A stretch of DNA of 64,000 bases. Source: Flaviflexus massiliensis. GTDB taxonomy: Bacteria; Actinomycetota; Actinomycetes; Actinomycetales; Actinomycetaceae. This document shows positions 1 through 7,484 of this stretch, in pieces (within the stretch, counting starts at the first letter, position 1; every line of letters begins with the position of its first letter). The DNA lies in assembly GCF_001375495.1 (NCBI RefSeq), contig NZ_LN831058.1:702768-766767 (forward strand). Direction: 5' to 3'. Under the pieces are notes generated by a model. That model saw only the letters and a program-made list of their open reading frames with translations. It was not told where the DNA came from and made no database searches. The position numbers were made by a program, and so were the translations under genes.

Positions 1-4
1 GGTC

Positions 5-613
5 TCACCCGAGGGTATGGGGGGTAGCGTTGTCGTCATTGATAACTCCCGTGAGAAGTGATTGGGTAATCAGCTGTTTTAGTTCGTTCTTGGGCATGGT
101 CTTGTCGGACTCCATCCACCACGTGAACGTGGCGTTGACGAAGCCGGTTGCCCCTGCCGCCCACGCATCGCGCAAGGCGTCGGGAATCACGTCCTCCATG
201 GCGGAGGAGATGATGGTGGCGCAGTCGTCCAGGAACCTGTTGAGTCCCTCGGACGGTTGGGTAATGAAGTTGTAGACATTGACGGAGCTCGCGGCCGCGT
301 CGACATACATGCCGACCATGGTCGAGATCGATTCGGCAGGGGTGGAGCCGGTGCGCACACCGTCCTCGAGGCGGTGCTTCATGCGGGAAAGAATGGACTC
401 GCCTAGCGCACTCTTCAGGTCGTCTTTATCCTGAAAGTATCGGTAAACGATCGACTTCGAGGTGCCGCTCGCAGACGCAATCGCCGCCATGGTCACATCG
501 GGACCATCCGTGTGAATGAGTTTGCGTGCAACATCGATCAGCTCGGCACGTCGCTGTTCGCGGTGGTGTGCCCAGCGTGTTGATCGCCTATCGGTCGACG
601 TAATAGGGTTCAC
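5..613 (-). CDS. TetR/AcrR family transcriptional regulator
   Basis: This 202-residue protein has the TetR layout. An N-terminal helix-turn-helix spans about residues 25-70 (AAIASASGTSKSIVYRYF, then the conserved KDDLKSAL), followed by an all-helical ligand-binding part with no recognisable specificity. The start is GTG at 613. A TACCGT hexamer at 621-626 on the same strand lies 7 nt ahead, so the mRNA may be leaderless. The gene diverges from the thiolase/FabG4/HtdX operon, and the shared intergenic region carries two similar palindromes. Control of that operon by an acyl-CoA-type ligand is an inference from this arrangement. Confidence 0.9.
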   Translation of the reverse strand: MNPITSTDRRSTRWAHHREQRRAELIDVARKLIHTDGPDVTMAAIASASGTSKSIVYRYFQDKDDLKSALGESILSRMKHRLEDGVRTGSTPAESISTMVGMYVDAAASSVNVYNFITQPSEGLNRFLDDCATIISSAMEDVIPDALRDAWAAGATGFVNATFTWWMESDKTMPKNELKQLITQSLLTGVINDDNATPHTLG

Positions 614-620
614 AAAACTG

Positions 621-651
621 ACGGTATCAGATACTCTCGGTATTGCATACC
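621..651. promoter_or_regulatory. Paired palindromic operator between tetR and the thiolase operon
   Basis: Two similar 13-bp palindromes occur here: GGTATCAGATACT (623-635) and GGTATTGCATACC (639-651), with centres 16 bp apart. The first overlaps the likely -10 box of the TetR gene (TACCGT, 621-626, minus strand). Paired sites at this spacing fit two TetR dimers controlling both directions, including autoregulation. Binding is inferred. Confidence 0.6.
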
Positions 652-680
652 TTGGAATTTATTCAACGATCGGAGAACTC

Positions 681-1958
681 GTGAAATATCCCCGCAATGT
701 TGCGGTGCTGGGTGGGAACAGAATTCCCTTCGCCCGAGCAGGCAAGGCATACAAGAACGTCAGCAACCAGGACATGCTGACCGCGGCCCTCGATGGCCTC
801 GTGGCACGGTTCTCACTCCAGGGTGAACTGCTGGGTGACGTGGCAGCCGGAGCGGTTCTGAAGCATGCGAAAGACTTCAACCTCACCCGCGAATCCGTCC
901 TCGGGTCCGCACTCGACTCCCGCACCCCCGCAATCGATATTCAGCGGGCATGCGCGACCGGCCTCGACGGCATCAGCCTCGTCGCCAACAAGATCGCCCT
1001 CGGACAGATCGAGGTCGGCATCGGTGGCGGCGTCGACTCCACCTCCGATGCCCCCATCGAGGTCAGTGGCGACCTGCGCCAGCTCCTCCACCGCCTCAAC
1101 ACCGCCAAGACCGCCAAGGACCGCCTCAAGATCCTCTCGGCACTGCGACCCGGGCACCTCAAGCCTTCTGCGCCCTCGGCGGCCGAAGTGCGCACCGGAC
1201 TCAACATGGGACAACACCAGGCACTCTCGACTGAACGATGGGGGATCACCCGCGAAGAGCAGGACGAGATCGCCTACAACTCCCACAAGAACCTCATGGC
1301 GGCCTATGAAAAGGGCTTCTTTGATGATCTGATGACGGGCTACCAGGGTCTGGACCGGGACGAAAACCTCCGAGTCTCCACCCGCGAGAAGCTCGCCTCC
1401 CTCAAGCCCGTCTTTGGTGGGCCTGAGGGAACCATGACCGCGGGCAACTCCACCCCGCTCTCGGACGGTGCCTCCACCGTTCTCATCGCCTCTGAAGAAT
1501 GGGCGAAGGAGCATGGACACAAGCCGCTTGCCTACATCCGTGACATCCACACCCGTTCCGTCGACTTCGTCAACGGAGCCGACCTCCTGTCCGCTCCCGC
1601 CTACGCTGCCCCTGAAATGCTGCAGCGTCACGGGCTCGGCCTGGACGACATGGACTTCGTGGAAATCCACGAAGCCTTCGCGGCAACCGTCGTCATGATC
1701 CTCAAGGCCTGGGAAGACGAAGAGTTCGGACGCAACGAACTCGGCCTCGACGGTGCCTTCGGAACCGTCGACCCTGCCAAGCTCAACGTGTACGGCTCCT
1801 CCCTCTCAGCCGGGCACCCCTTCGCGGCGACCGGTGGCCGCATCGTCGCCCAACTCTCGAAGATGCTGTACGAAGCCGGCCCCGGCAAGCTCGGACTCAT
1901 CTCGATCTGTGCAGCCGGCGGACAGGGCACCGTCGCCCTCCTCGAATCAGCGGCCTGA
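681..1958 (+). CDS. Acetyl-CoA C-acyltransferase (thiolase), FadA2/FadI type
   Basis: This 425-residue thiolase condenses or cleaves acyl-CoA and 3-ketoacyl-CoA. The nucleophilic cysteine lies near residue 91 (DIQRACATGLDG). The histidine motifs EIHEAFAATV and SAGHPFAATGG and the second cysteine motif SICAAGGQG are all intact. GTG 681 is chosen because CGGAGA lies just upstream and the N-terminus then matches the family; an in-frame ATG far upstream would run back through the TetR gene. It is first in a three-gene run with a FabG4-like reductase and an HtdX-like dehydratase, the same trio as mycobacterial fadA2-fabG4-htdX. Whether the flow is degradative or biosynthetic cannot be told from sequence. 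Confidence 0.93.
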   Translation: MKYPRNVAVLGGNRIPFARAGKAYKNVSNQDMLTAALDGLVARFSLQGELLGDVAAGAVLKHAKDFNLTRESVLGSALDSRTPAIDIQRACATGLDGISLVANKIALGQIEVGIGGGVDSTSDAPIEVSGDLRQLLHRLNTAKTAKDRLKILSALRPGHLKPSAPSAAEVRTGLNMGQHQALSTERWGITREEQDEIAYNSHKNLMAAYEKGFFDDLMTGYQGLDRDENLRVSTREKLASLKPVFGGPEGTMTAGNSTPLSDGASTVLIASEEWAKEHGHKPLAYIRDIHTRSVDFVNGADLLSAPAYAAPEMLQRHGLGLDDMDFVEIHEAFAATVVMILKAWEDEEFGRNELGLDGAFGTVDPAKLNVYGSSLSAGHPFAATGGRIVAQLSKMLYEAGPGKLGLISICAAGGQGTVALLESAA

Positions 1959-1969
1959 AAGGCATCGGC

Positions 1970-3307
1970 ATGAAAATCGACTACACCACATTCGTACGCT
2001 CCGGTCCCGGCAAGTTCATTGCCGGGAAGACCGGACTGCCCCAACCGACGGATCTACCTCGCTACACGGACCGTCCCCAGCCGATCCTCGGCCCCGTCCT
2101 CGTGCTCGGTACGAGCGGCGGAACGGAGAAGATCGCGAGCCAGCTCGTGGACTGGGATGGTGACGTGCGGCGCCACGGAGACGAACTCGACAAGATCGGC
2201 ACCATCGTTGTCGTTCTTGACGAGATTGAGAACCCGACGGACATCGGCCCCATCATTCGACAGCTGCCGGCGGCGTTCAAGAAGATGAAGACCGGGGGCC
2301 GTGTCGTCACGCTCTCCCGCTCCGTCACCTCCGAGGATCCCGCCATCAACGCTGCCCGCAGTGGAGTCGAAGGGTTTATCCGCACCCTGGCGAAGGAAGC
2401 CCGCAAGGGCACGACCGCGAACGGCATTCTGATCGACGACGACATTGAGGTCACCGCATCTTCGGTCATTGGTGCCCTCCGCTTCTTCCTCAGCGCCAAG
2501 TCCGCCTTCATCACCGGGCAGACCCTGCGCGTCTCCGCGGACGGTGGGGGACTCCCAACCCTGTGGGAACAGCCTCTGGCGTGCAAAACGATCCTCGTGA
2601 CCGGAGCCGCCCGCGGGATCGGTGCCGCCATTGCCGCCACCCTCACCCGAGATGGCGCAAAGGTGCTGATCCTGGATGTGCCGGGATCCGGCAGTGCGCT
2701 CGCGGACCTCGCGAACGAGATCGGTGCCATCCCGGTGCAGATGGACATCACAACCGAGAACGCCGGGGAGCGGATCGTTGATGAGCTGGACAAGCGCAAT
2801 CTGGTCCTCGACGGAATCGTGCACAATGCCGGTATCACCCGAGACAAGTACTTCGTCAACATGAGTGACGATCGTTGGGATGTCGTCGTGGATGTCAATA
2901 TCGCGGCCCAGCTCCGCATCAACGACATCCTGCTGGAATCCGACAAGATTGGCGATGATTTCCGGCTCGTTTCCCTCGCCTCCACCTCCGGGGTGGCGGG
3001 GAATGCTGGCCAGGCGAACTACGCCTACTCGAAGTCCGCAGTCATGGGCATGGTGGCGGCCCTCGGGCCCATCCTTGCCGAGCGCGGTGGCACCGCCAAC
3101 GCTGTCGCCCCCGGCTTTATCGAGACGGAAATGACCGGCAAGATCCCGCCCGTCCAGCGGGAAATCTTCCGTCGCTCCAACTCTCTCAAGCAGGGCGGCC
3201 TGCCCCTTGACGTTGCCGAGACGGTGTCGTTCCTGTGCGGACTGCCGGCGGGTGGCTACGTGGGTCAGACCCTGCGCGTGTGCGGACAGAATCTCGTGGG
3301 TCGCTAA
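1970..3307 (+). CDS. fabG: High-molecular-weight 3-oxoacyl-ACP/CoA reductase (FabG4 type)
   Basis: At 445 residues this is far longer than a usual FabG (about 245), and it matches the two-domain FabG4 form. Residues 1 to about 200 are a degenerate Rossmann/flavodoxin-like domain with no clear nucleotide motif. Residues 205-445 are an active short-chain dehydrogenase with the cofactor loop TGAARGIGAAIA, the HNAGI motif, the catalytic serine in ASTSG and the YxxxK pair in YAYSKSA. It reduces 3-ketoacyl thioesters with NAD(P)H. It follows the thiolase by 11 nt and its stop overlaps the next ATG (TAATG), so the genes are translationally coupled. Confidence 0.92.
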   Translation: MKIDYTTFVRSGPGKFIAGKTGLPQPTDLPRYTDRPQPILGPVLVLGTSGGTEKIASQLVDWDGDVRRHGDELDKIGTIVVVLDEIENPTDIGPIIRQLPAAFKKMKTGGRVVTLSRSVTSEDPAINAARSGVEGFIRTLAKEARKGTTANGILIDDDIEVTASSVIGALRFFLSAKSAFITGQTLRVSADGGGLPTLWEQPLACKTILVTGAARGIGAAIAATLTRDGAKVLILDVPGSGSALADLANEIGAIPVQMDITTENAGERIVDELDKRNLVLDGIVHNAGITRDKYFVNMSDDRWDVVVDVNIAAQLRINDILLESDKIGDDFRLVSLASTSGVAGNAGQANYAYSKSAVMGMVAALGPILAERGGTANAVAPGFIETEMTGKIPPVQREIFRRSNSLKQGGLPLDVAETVSFLCGLPAGGYVGQTLRVCGQNLVGR

Positions 3308-4182
3308 TGCGTATCGAACTCGATTCCCTGCCAAGCTTCGGTCAAACATTCTCCGCGGCCGCCCTCCAAGCGGCCCGCATGAAAACCGGCCGAGGTGTCG
3401 CACGCGAACTGCCGGGCGTGGAGGCTGTCGTCACGACCACAATCGATCGGGCACGCCATGCCCAGTTCGTGCACCTCATGGGGGATACGGTCACGCCCCA
3501 CGTTCACCCCGGCTACATTCACGCAATCGGCTTCCCCCTCACCATGTCTCTCCTGGTGCGGAAGGACTTCCCCCTCCCACTGCTCGGGATGCTGCACATC
3601 ACCAACCAGGTGACGCAAACCCGCGGCATTGGCGATGGCGAGGAGCTGGTCATGGTCGCGAGCGTCGAAAACGCACGCCCTCACTACGCCGGCGCCCTCA
3701 TCGACTGTGTCGTGCGAATAAGCGCAGATGGTGAGGAGGTCCTGGTCGACAGGTCGGGCTACCTCGTGCGAGGAAGTGACTTTGCCGGTAAGCGTCCAGA
3801 ACGTCCCGAACGGGCCGACTTCGTTCCCGGCATCCCGACCTCGGTCTGGAATCTGGGAGGGGATGCGGGACGGAAGTATGCCCAGGTTTCCGGGGATGGT
3901 AACCCGATTCACCTGAGCAAGGTCTCGGCCAAACCCTTCGGCTTCGACAGACCTATCGTGCACGGCATGTACTCAGCATCTCGAGCCTATTCGGCCACCG
4001 GTGTGGGGAACGATGGTCCGCGCGACTGGTTCGTCGAGTTCGAAGCCCCCGTCTCCCTGCCCGGCACGGTCCAGTTCAGGACCGAACACGAGGGGGCTGA
4101 GGTGTCGTACGAGGGGTGGCGCGCGGCGAAAGGTGACAAACCTGCCCGCAGGCACTTCAACGGTTATGTTCAAACCCAATAA
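3307..4182 (+). CDS. MaoC-like (3R)-hydroxyacyl thioester dehydratase, HtdX type
   Basis: This 291-residue double-hotdog protein carries a good hydratase-2 motif in its C-terminal half: SGDGNPIHLS, then FGFDRPIVHGMY, including the catalytic Asp and His. It should interconvert 3-hydroxyacyl and 2-enoyl thioesters, the step after the FabG4 reaction. ATG 3307 overlaps the fabG4 stop codon (TAATG), which decides the start over an upstream in-frame ATG. With the thiolase and reductase it makes a complete condense/reduce/dehydrate set. An enoyl reductase or acyl-CoA dehydrogenase is not encoded next to it. Confidence 0.9.
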   Translation: MRIELDSLPSFGQTFSAAALQAARMKTGRGVARELPGVEAVVTTTIDRARHAQFVHLMGDTVTPHVHPGYIHAIGFPLTMSLLVRKDFPLPLLGMLHITNQVTQTRGIGDGEELVMVASVENARPHYAGALIDCVVRISADGEEVLVDRSGYLVRGSDFAGKRPERPERADFVPGIPTSVWNLGGDAGRKYAQVSGDGNPIHLSKVSAKPFGFDRPIVHGMYSASRAYSATGVGNDGPRDWFVEFEAPVSLPGTVQFRTEHEGAEVSYEGWRAAKGDKPARRHFNGYVQTQ

Positions 4183-4240
4183 ACGGCGAGAACTTTACCG
4201 TAACCTCGTCAATTCTTGACCGAGAATGCGAAGAATCTGG

Positions 4241-4246
4241 TTAGAT
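4241..4246 (+). promoter_or_regulatory. -10 box of the PepSY lipoprotein gene (leaderless)
   Basis: TTAGAT is followed by 6 nt and then GTG 4253. A TTGACC element lies 19 nt upstream (4216-4221). There is no Shine-Dalgarno sequence. Confidence 0.5.
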
Positions 4247-4252
4247 GGTGAC

Positions 4253-4795
4253 GTGATGAGACTGGGGATTGGGCTGGCAGTGTTGCTGCTGGCCAGCTGT
4301 GCGGCCACGGACGAGCCGTACGTGCCTAACAACTCATCGTCACCATCGACCGAAGGCCCCGTCATCGTCGACACCGGCCCAACAAACAAGGAAATCTTCG
4401 AGCGGATCGAGCAGGCCGAACGAATCGTTGACGGTCGCGCCGTAGCGGTCATGATGCGACTGAATTCTTACGTTGTCACTGTCGTGACCGAGGATGAAGT
4501 GTATGAGGTCACCCTCGTCGGCTCCGGTGTCATAACCAACAAGATTGCCGATCACGATGAGTCGGTCGATGAGCAGACAAAGCCCCAGGTGGTGACCTTG
4601 GCGGACGCGATCGATGCGGCTGCTGTGGCAAACCCGGGCCGCGTCGATGAGGCAACGATTAGCCCCCGGGACGGAAAAGCGGTCTACGTCGTGCGGATCG
4701 AGAACGAGAACGGCATGAGCACGCTCTACGTGGATGCTCTCAGCGCCGAACTGCTCGGCAGTGAAGTTCTCGAAGATGACGAGGACCCGGAGTAA
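4253..4795 (+). CDS. Lipoprotein with C-terminal PepSY-like domain
   Basis: About 180 residues. From the chosen start the N-terminus is a short lipoprotein signal (VMRLGIGLAVLLLAS, then Cys) with a lipobox LASC, followed by an acidic Ser/Pro linker. The C-terminal 65 residues contain a typical PepSY strand-helix-strand pattern (TLADAIDAAAVANPG, then AVYVVRIENENG and TLYVDALSAELLG). PepSY domains are found in peptidase inhibitors and cell-surface sensors; no partner is visible here. GTG 4253 is preferred because a -10 box ends 6 nt upstream. ATG 4256 and ATG 4226 are the alternatives. It ends just before the HxlR promoter region. Confidence 0.75.
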   Translation: MMRLGIGLAVLLLASCAATDEPYVPNNSSSPSTEGPVIVDTGPTNKEIFERIEQAERIVDGRAVAVMMRLNSYVVTVVTEDEVYEVTLVGSGVITNKIADHDESVDEQTKPQVVTLADAIDAAAVANPGRVDEATISPRDGKAVYVVRIENENGMSTLYVDALSAELLGSEVLEDDEDPE

Positions 4796-4860
4796 CCCAC
4801 AATCTCGGGCCAGTTCGACGATTATTCACCTGTGTTCACCCGGATTCGTGGTGTCCTGTC

Positions 4861-4942
4861 CGAGTTCTTTCGAGTTCTTTTCTCGTTCGAACGTTAGGCA
4901 TGCCGTTCGTCCTAATTTATCCCCATTTCGTGACAATATTCT
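4861..4942 (+). promoter_or_regulatory. Repeat-rich promoter/operator of the HxlR gene
   Basis: This region holds a tandem decamer CGAGTTCTTT (4861-4880), a perfect 10-bp palindrome CGTTCGAACG (4884-4893) whose half CGTTCG recurs at 4904-4909, an inverted pair TTAGG (4894-4898) / CCTAA (4911-4915), and a -10 box TATTCT (4937-4942). The -10 box ends 6 nt before ATG 4949, so the transcript is probably leaderless. The repeats are candidate binding sites for the adjacent regulator. Confidence 0.5.
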
Positions 4943-4948
4943 GGTCCC

Positions 4949-5278
4949 ATGGAGGAAGTGACAGATCCCGATCGTTCGCAGCAGGAGCTCGTCCTGTGCC
5001 CGGCCGTGGACCGGGCGTACCGGGAACTCGGAAAACGGTGGATGGGTCTGATCGTGGATGTTTTGCGGCAGCGGCCCGCGCACTTCACCGAACTCGTCAA
5101 CACCCTCAGCATCTCCAAGCGCGTCCTATCCTCCCGTCTCAAGGAGCTGATGGAGATCGGCGTTGTCGACCGTGAGGACCAGGGAGGCAACATCCTCTAT
5201 TCGCTCACCGAATCGGGCGAAATGTTGGCCGGGTCGATCGATGTCATGAGGGAGTGGGCGAAAAAACACCTCGACTAG
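4949..5278 (+). CDS. HxlR family winged-helix transcriptional regulator
   Basis: This 109-residue protein matches the HxlR family along its whole length: the N-terminal cysteine motif (LVLCPAVDRAYRELGKRWMG), the recognition segment FTELVNTLSISKRVLSSRLKELMEIGVVDRE and the wing ILYSLTESG. HxlR proteins are small dimeric regulators that often use the N-terminal cysteine to sense electrophiles or oxidants. The start ATG 4949 is fixed by a -10 box ending 6 nt upstream. The target is unknown; the adjacent repeats suggest autoregulation, and yhhQ-tgt follow downstream. Confidence 0.88.
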   Translation: MEEVTDPDRSQQELVLCPAVDRAYRELGKRWMGLIVDVLRQRPAHFTELVNTLSISKRVLSSRLKELMEIGVVDREDQGGNILYSLTESGEMLAGSIDVMREWAKKHLD

Positions 5279-5302
5279 CTCGGCCCGGGTTCAAACATTC
5301 GC

Positions 5303-5412
5303 TAGACTGCTGGCTGAATGGAGCGATCCATTCGGGCGCTCAAGCGTCGATTGCGGTGGTGGCAGCACCGAATCAACCCCCATTGTGTTCGTCATATGCT
5401 CGTGAGGTTTGT
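5303..5412 (+). promoter_or_regulatory. yhhQ promoter and roughly 100-nt leader
   Basis: TAGACT at 5303-5308 would start a transcript near 5315 and leave a leader of about 98 nt before ATG 5413, long for this genome. The leader can form GAGCG/CGCTC and GGTG/CACC hairpins. A preQ1-type riboswitch would make sense for this gene, but I could not match a known preQ1 consensus. Confidence 0.35.
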
Positions 5413-6090
5413 ATGTCTGCCCGCTTTGTTCCGCTACGCCGCGGCCACTACGACACGTTTGCTGTCCTGTTCGTGTCTTTCCTGCTCCTGTCCAACATCG
5501 GTGCCACCAAGCTCATCGAGCTCAACCTGTTCGGTGGCACCCTGGTGTTCGATGGCGGTGCAATCCTTTTCCCTCTCACCTACATCATCGGCGACGTCCT
5601 CTCGGAGGTGTACGGGTTCAGGGCGGCACGCAAAGCCATTCTCCTCGGCCTAGTCATGTCGATCATGGCATCCGCCGTCTTCTATATCGTGCAGATCGCC
5701 CCACCGGCAGCGGACTACGAGAACCAGGCGGCCTTTGAGGCTGTTCTCGGGTTCGTCCCCCGCATCGTCCTCGCCTCCGTCTCTGGCTACGTGGTCGGCC
5801 AACTCATCAACTCCTGGATCCTGGTGAAGATGAAGGAACGCTACGGGGAAGGTAATCTGTGGGTCCGGCTGCTTGGCTCCACCATTGTCGGTGAGGCCGC
5901 GGACACGATCATTTTTTGCCTGGTCGCCTGGTCGGGTGTCATGCCGTTCTCCACCATCTTCAACCTCATGGTGGTCGGCTACGTGTACAAGGTGGCGGTT
6001 GAGTTCCTGCTTCTGCCGGTCACGTATCGAGTAGTGTCCTGGGTGAAGAACAACGAACCGGAATATGCAGAACTTGAGGAGCGCGCGTGA
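5413..6090 (+). CDS. yhhQ: Queuosine precursor transporter (YhhQ/QPTR family)
   Basis: This is a 225-residue membrane protein with about six hydrophobic segments. Family motifs include LLLSNIGATKLI near the N-terminus, FPLTYIIGDVLSEVYGF, and the C-terminal VVGYVYKVAVEFLLLPVTY. YhhQ proteins import queuosine precursors such as preQ0, preQ1 or queuine. ATG 5413 has GTGAGG upstream; the same frame is open for another 53 codons upstream, but those codons overlap the HxlR end. It overlaps tgt by 4 nt (GTGA), so the pair is one operon. No preQ synthesis genes (queC, queD, queE, queF) are in the window, in line with salvage. Confidence 0.9.
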   Translation: MSARFVPLRRGHYDTFAVLFVSFLLLSNIGATKLIELNLFGGTLVFDGGAILFPLTYIIGDVLSEVYGFRAARKAILLGLVMSIMASAVFYIVQIAPPAADYENQAAFEAVLGFVPRIVLASVSGYVVGQLINSWILVKMKERYGEGNLWVRLLGSTIVGEAADTIIFCLVAWSGVMPFSTIFNLMVVGYVYKVAVEFLLLPVTYRVVSWVKNNEPEYAELEERA

Positions 6091-7316
6091 GCTTCACCGT
6101 TGGAACCAGGCTGGATGGTCTCGGCCGCACCGGCACCATTCACACACCCCACGGGGACATTCACACCCCCGCGTTCGTCCCCGTCGGCACCAAGGCCACG
6201 GTGAAAGCCACCCTGCCCGAGTCGATTCGGGACGTGGGTGCCCAGGCCGTGCTTGCCAACGCCTACCATCTCTTCCTTCAACCCGGTTCGGATGTGGTGG
6301 ATGAAGGGGGTGGGCTTGGAAAGTTCATGAACTGGCCCGGCCCGACTTTCACCGACTCTGGTGGCTTCCAGGTCATGAGCCTCGGCACCGGATACAAGAA
6401 GGTGCTGTCGGAACAGTTTGCTGGCACCGGAAAGAAGGGGCGGGATGGGAGTGACTTGGAAGTGGCGGAAAACAAGATCCGCCGCGCCCACATTGATGAC
6501 GATGGGGTGACCTTCCGCTCCCACCTCGATGGCACCAAGCATCGGTTCACCTCGGAAGTGTCGATGCGGATCCAGCACGAGCTTGGGGCCGACATCATCT
6601 TCGCTTTCGATGAGCTCACGACCTTGCTCAACACCCGCCCCTACCAGGAAGAAGCCCTCGAACGGACTCGGCTGTGGGCGGAGCGCTGCCTCATTGCCCA
6701 CAAGGAACTGACCGAATCTCGCACCCACCGCCCCTACCAGCAGCTCTTCGGAGTCATTCAAGGCGCACAGTACGAGGATCTGCGCAGGAAAGCAGCCAGG
6801 GACTTGGGTGCCATGGAAGTCGGTGGTCAATCCTTCGACGGTTTCGGTATCGGTGGGGCACTCGAAAAAGAAAACCTCGGAACCATCGTTGGCTGGGTGA
6901 GCGAAGAACTCCCCGAAAACAAGGCACGCCACCTCCTTGGTATCTCCGAGCCCGATGACCTATTTGCTGCCGTTGAGGCAGGTGCCGACACCTTCGACTG
7001 CGTCAACCCCTCCAGGGTTGCCCGCAACGCTGCGATCTACTCGCCCGATGGGCGGTTCAATGTCACGAGGTCGGAGTTCCGCCGCGACTTCAGCCCGCTG
7101 GTGGAAGGATGCGAATGCTATACGTGCACGCACTACACGAAGGCCTACCTTCACCACACCTTCAAGGCGAAGGAAATGATCTCCTCCACCCTCGCTACCA
7201 TCCACAACGAGTACTACACGGTCCAGCTCGTCGACTCCATTAGAAACTCCATCAACGACGGCACCTTCCACGAACTGAAGAAGGAGACCCTCGGTCGGTT
7301 CTACGCAAAGAAATAA
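6087..7316 (+). CDS. tgt: tRNA-guanine(34) transglycosylase
   Basis: This 409-residue enzyme exchanges guanine-34 of GUN anticodons for a 7-deazaguanine base. Visible motifs are TFTDSGGFQVMSL (general acid Asp), GVIQGAQYEDLR, the nucleophile region FDCVNPSRVARNA, and the zinc site CECYTC plus a downstream His (about residues 342-373). It is longer than the usual bacterial enzyme (about 375). The substrate-specificity loop reads IGGALEKE rather than the common IGGLAVGE. The start GTG overlaps the yhhQ stop. Together the pair looks like a salvage route; whether the base is preQ1 or queuine is open. Confidence 0.93.
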   Translation: MSFTVGTRLDGLGRTGTIHTPHGDIHTPAFVPVGTKATVKATLPESIRDVGAQAVLANAYHLFLQPGSDVVDEGGGLGKFMNWPGPTFTDSGGFQVMSLGTGYKKVLSEQFAGTGKKGRDGSDLEVAENKIRRAHIDDDGVTFRSHLDGTKHRFTSEVSMRIQHELGADIIFAFDELTTLLNTRPYQEEALERTRLWAERCLIAHKELTESRTHRPYQQLFGVIQGAQYEDLRRKAARDLGAMEVGGQSFDGFGIGGALEKENLGTIVGWVSEELPENKARHLLGISEPDDLFAAVEAGADTFDCVNPSRVARNAAIYSPDGRFNVTRSEFRRDFSPLVEGCECYTCTHYTKAYLHHTFKAKEMISSTLATIHNEYYTVQLVDSIRNSINDGTFHELKKETLGRFYAKK

Positions 7317-7339
7317 TCCCCACTGGCCAACCGGCCCTC

Positions 7340-7371
7340 TGCAAGGTGGGTTCAAATCCCACCTTGCACCA
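7340..7371 (+). other. tRNA minihelix-like hairpin with CCA tail after tgt
   Basis: Perfect 11-bp stem TGCAAGGTGGG / CCCACCTTGCA closed by the T-loop sequence TTCAAAT and followed directly by CCA. The 19 nt GTGGGTTCAAATCCCACCT are identical to the T-arm of tRNA-Ser(CGA) at 51986. No D-arm or anticodon arm precedes it. It could be a tRNA 3' relic, an attachment-site scar or simply the tgt terminator, although no U tract follows. Confidence 0.45.
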
Positions 7372-7394
7372 AGTGCTCGCAACCTTAAACCCGC

Positions 7395-7410
7395 CAGATA
7401 GTACTATCTG
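7395..7410. repeat. 16-bp perfect palindrome in a convergent intergenic region
   Basis: CAGATAGTACTATCTG is fully self-complementary and lies between the converging ends of tgt and the FtsX-type permease. It may be part of transcription termination or a protein-binding site. Confidence 0.4.
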
Positions 7411-7484
7411 AAGCAACTGTTGCGGGGGAAGTGAGTGCACGGGAGCGACTGCGCACAGTTGCGCCGCCACTCCCGCGGTGTTTT

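Noticed and set aside
2054-3403. Long antisense frame opposite fabG4
   Set aside because: GC-rich coding DNA often leaves such frames open. The product is low-complexity and matches nothing, while the sense strand has intact SDR motifs.
5318-5653. Open frame beginning in the yhhQ leader
   Set aside because: It overlaps yhhQ out of frame and encodes a Cys/Ser/Pro-rich shadow product. A short leader peptide cannot be excluded but has no support.
7340-7371. A complete tRNA gene after tgt
   Set aside because: Only the acceptor/T-arm helix is present. No D-arm or anticodon arm can be placed upstream, so it is listed as a tRNA-like hairpin only.
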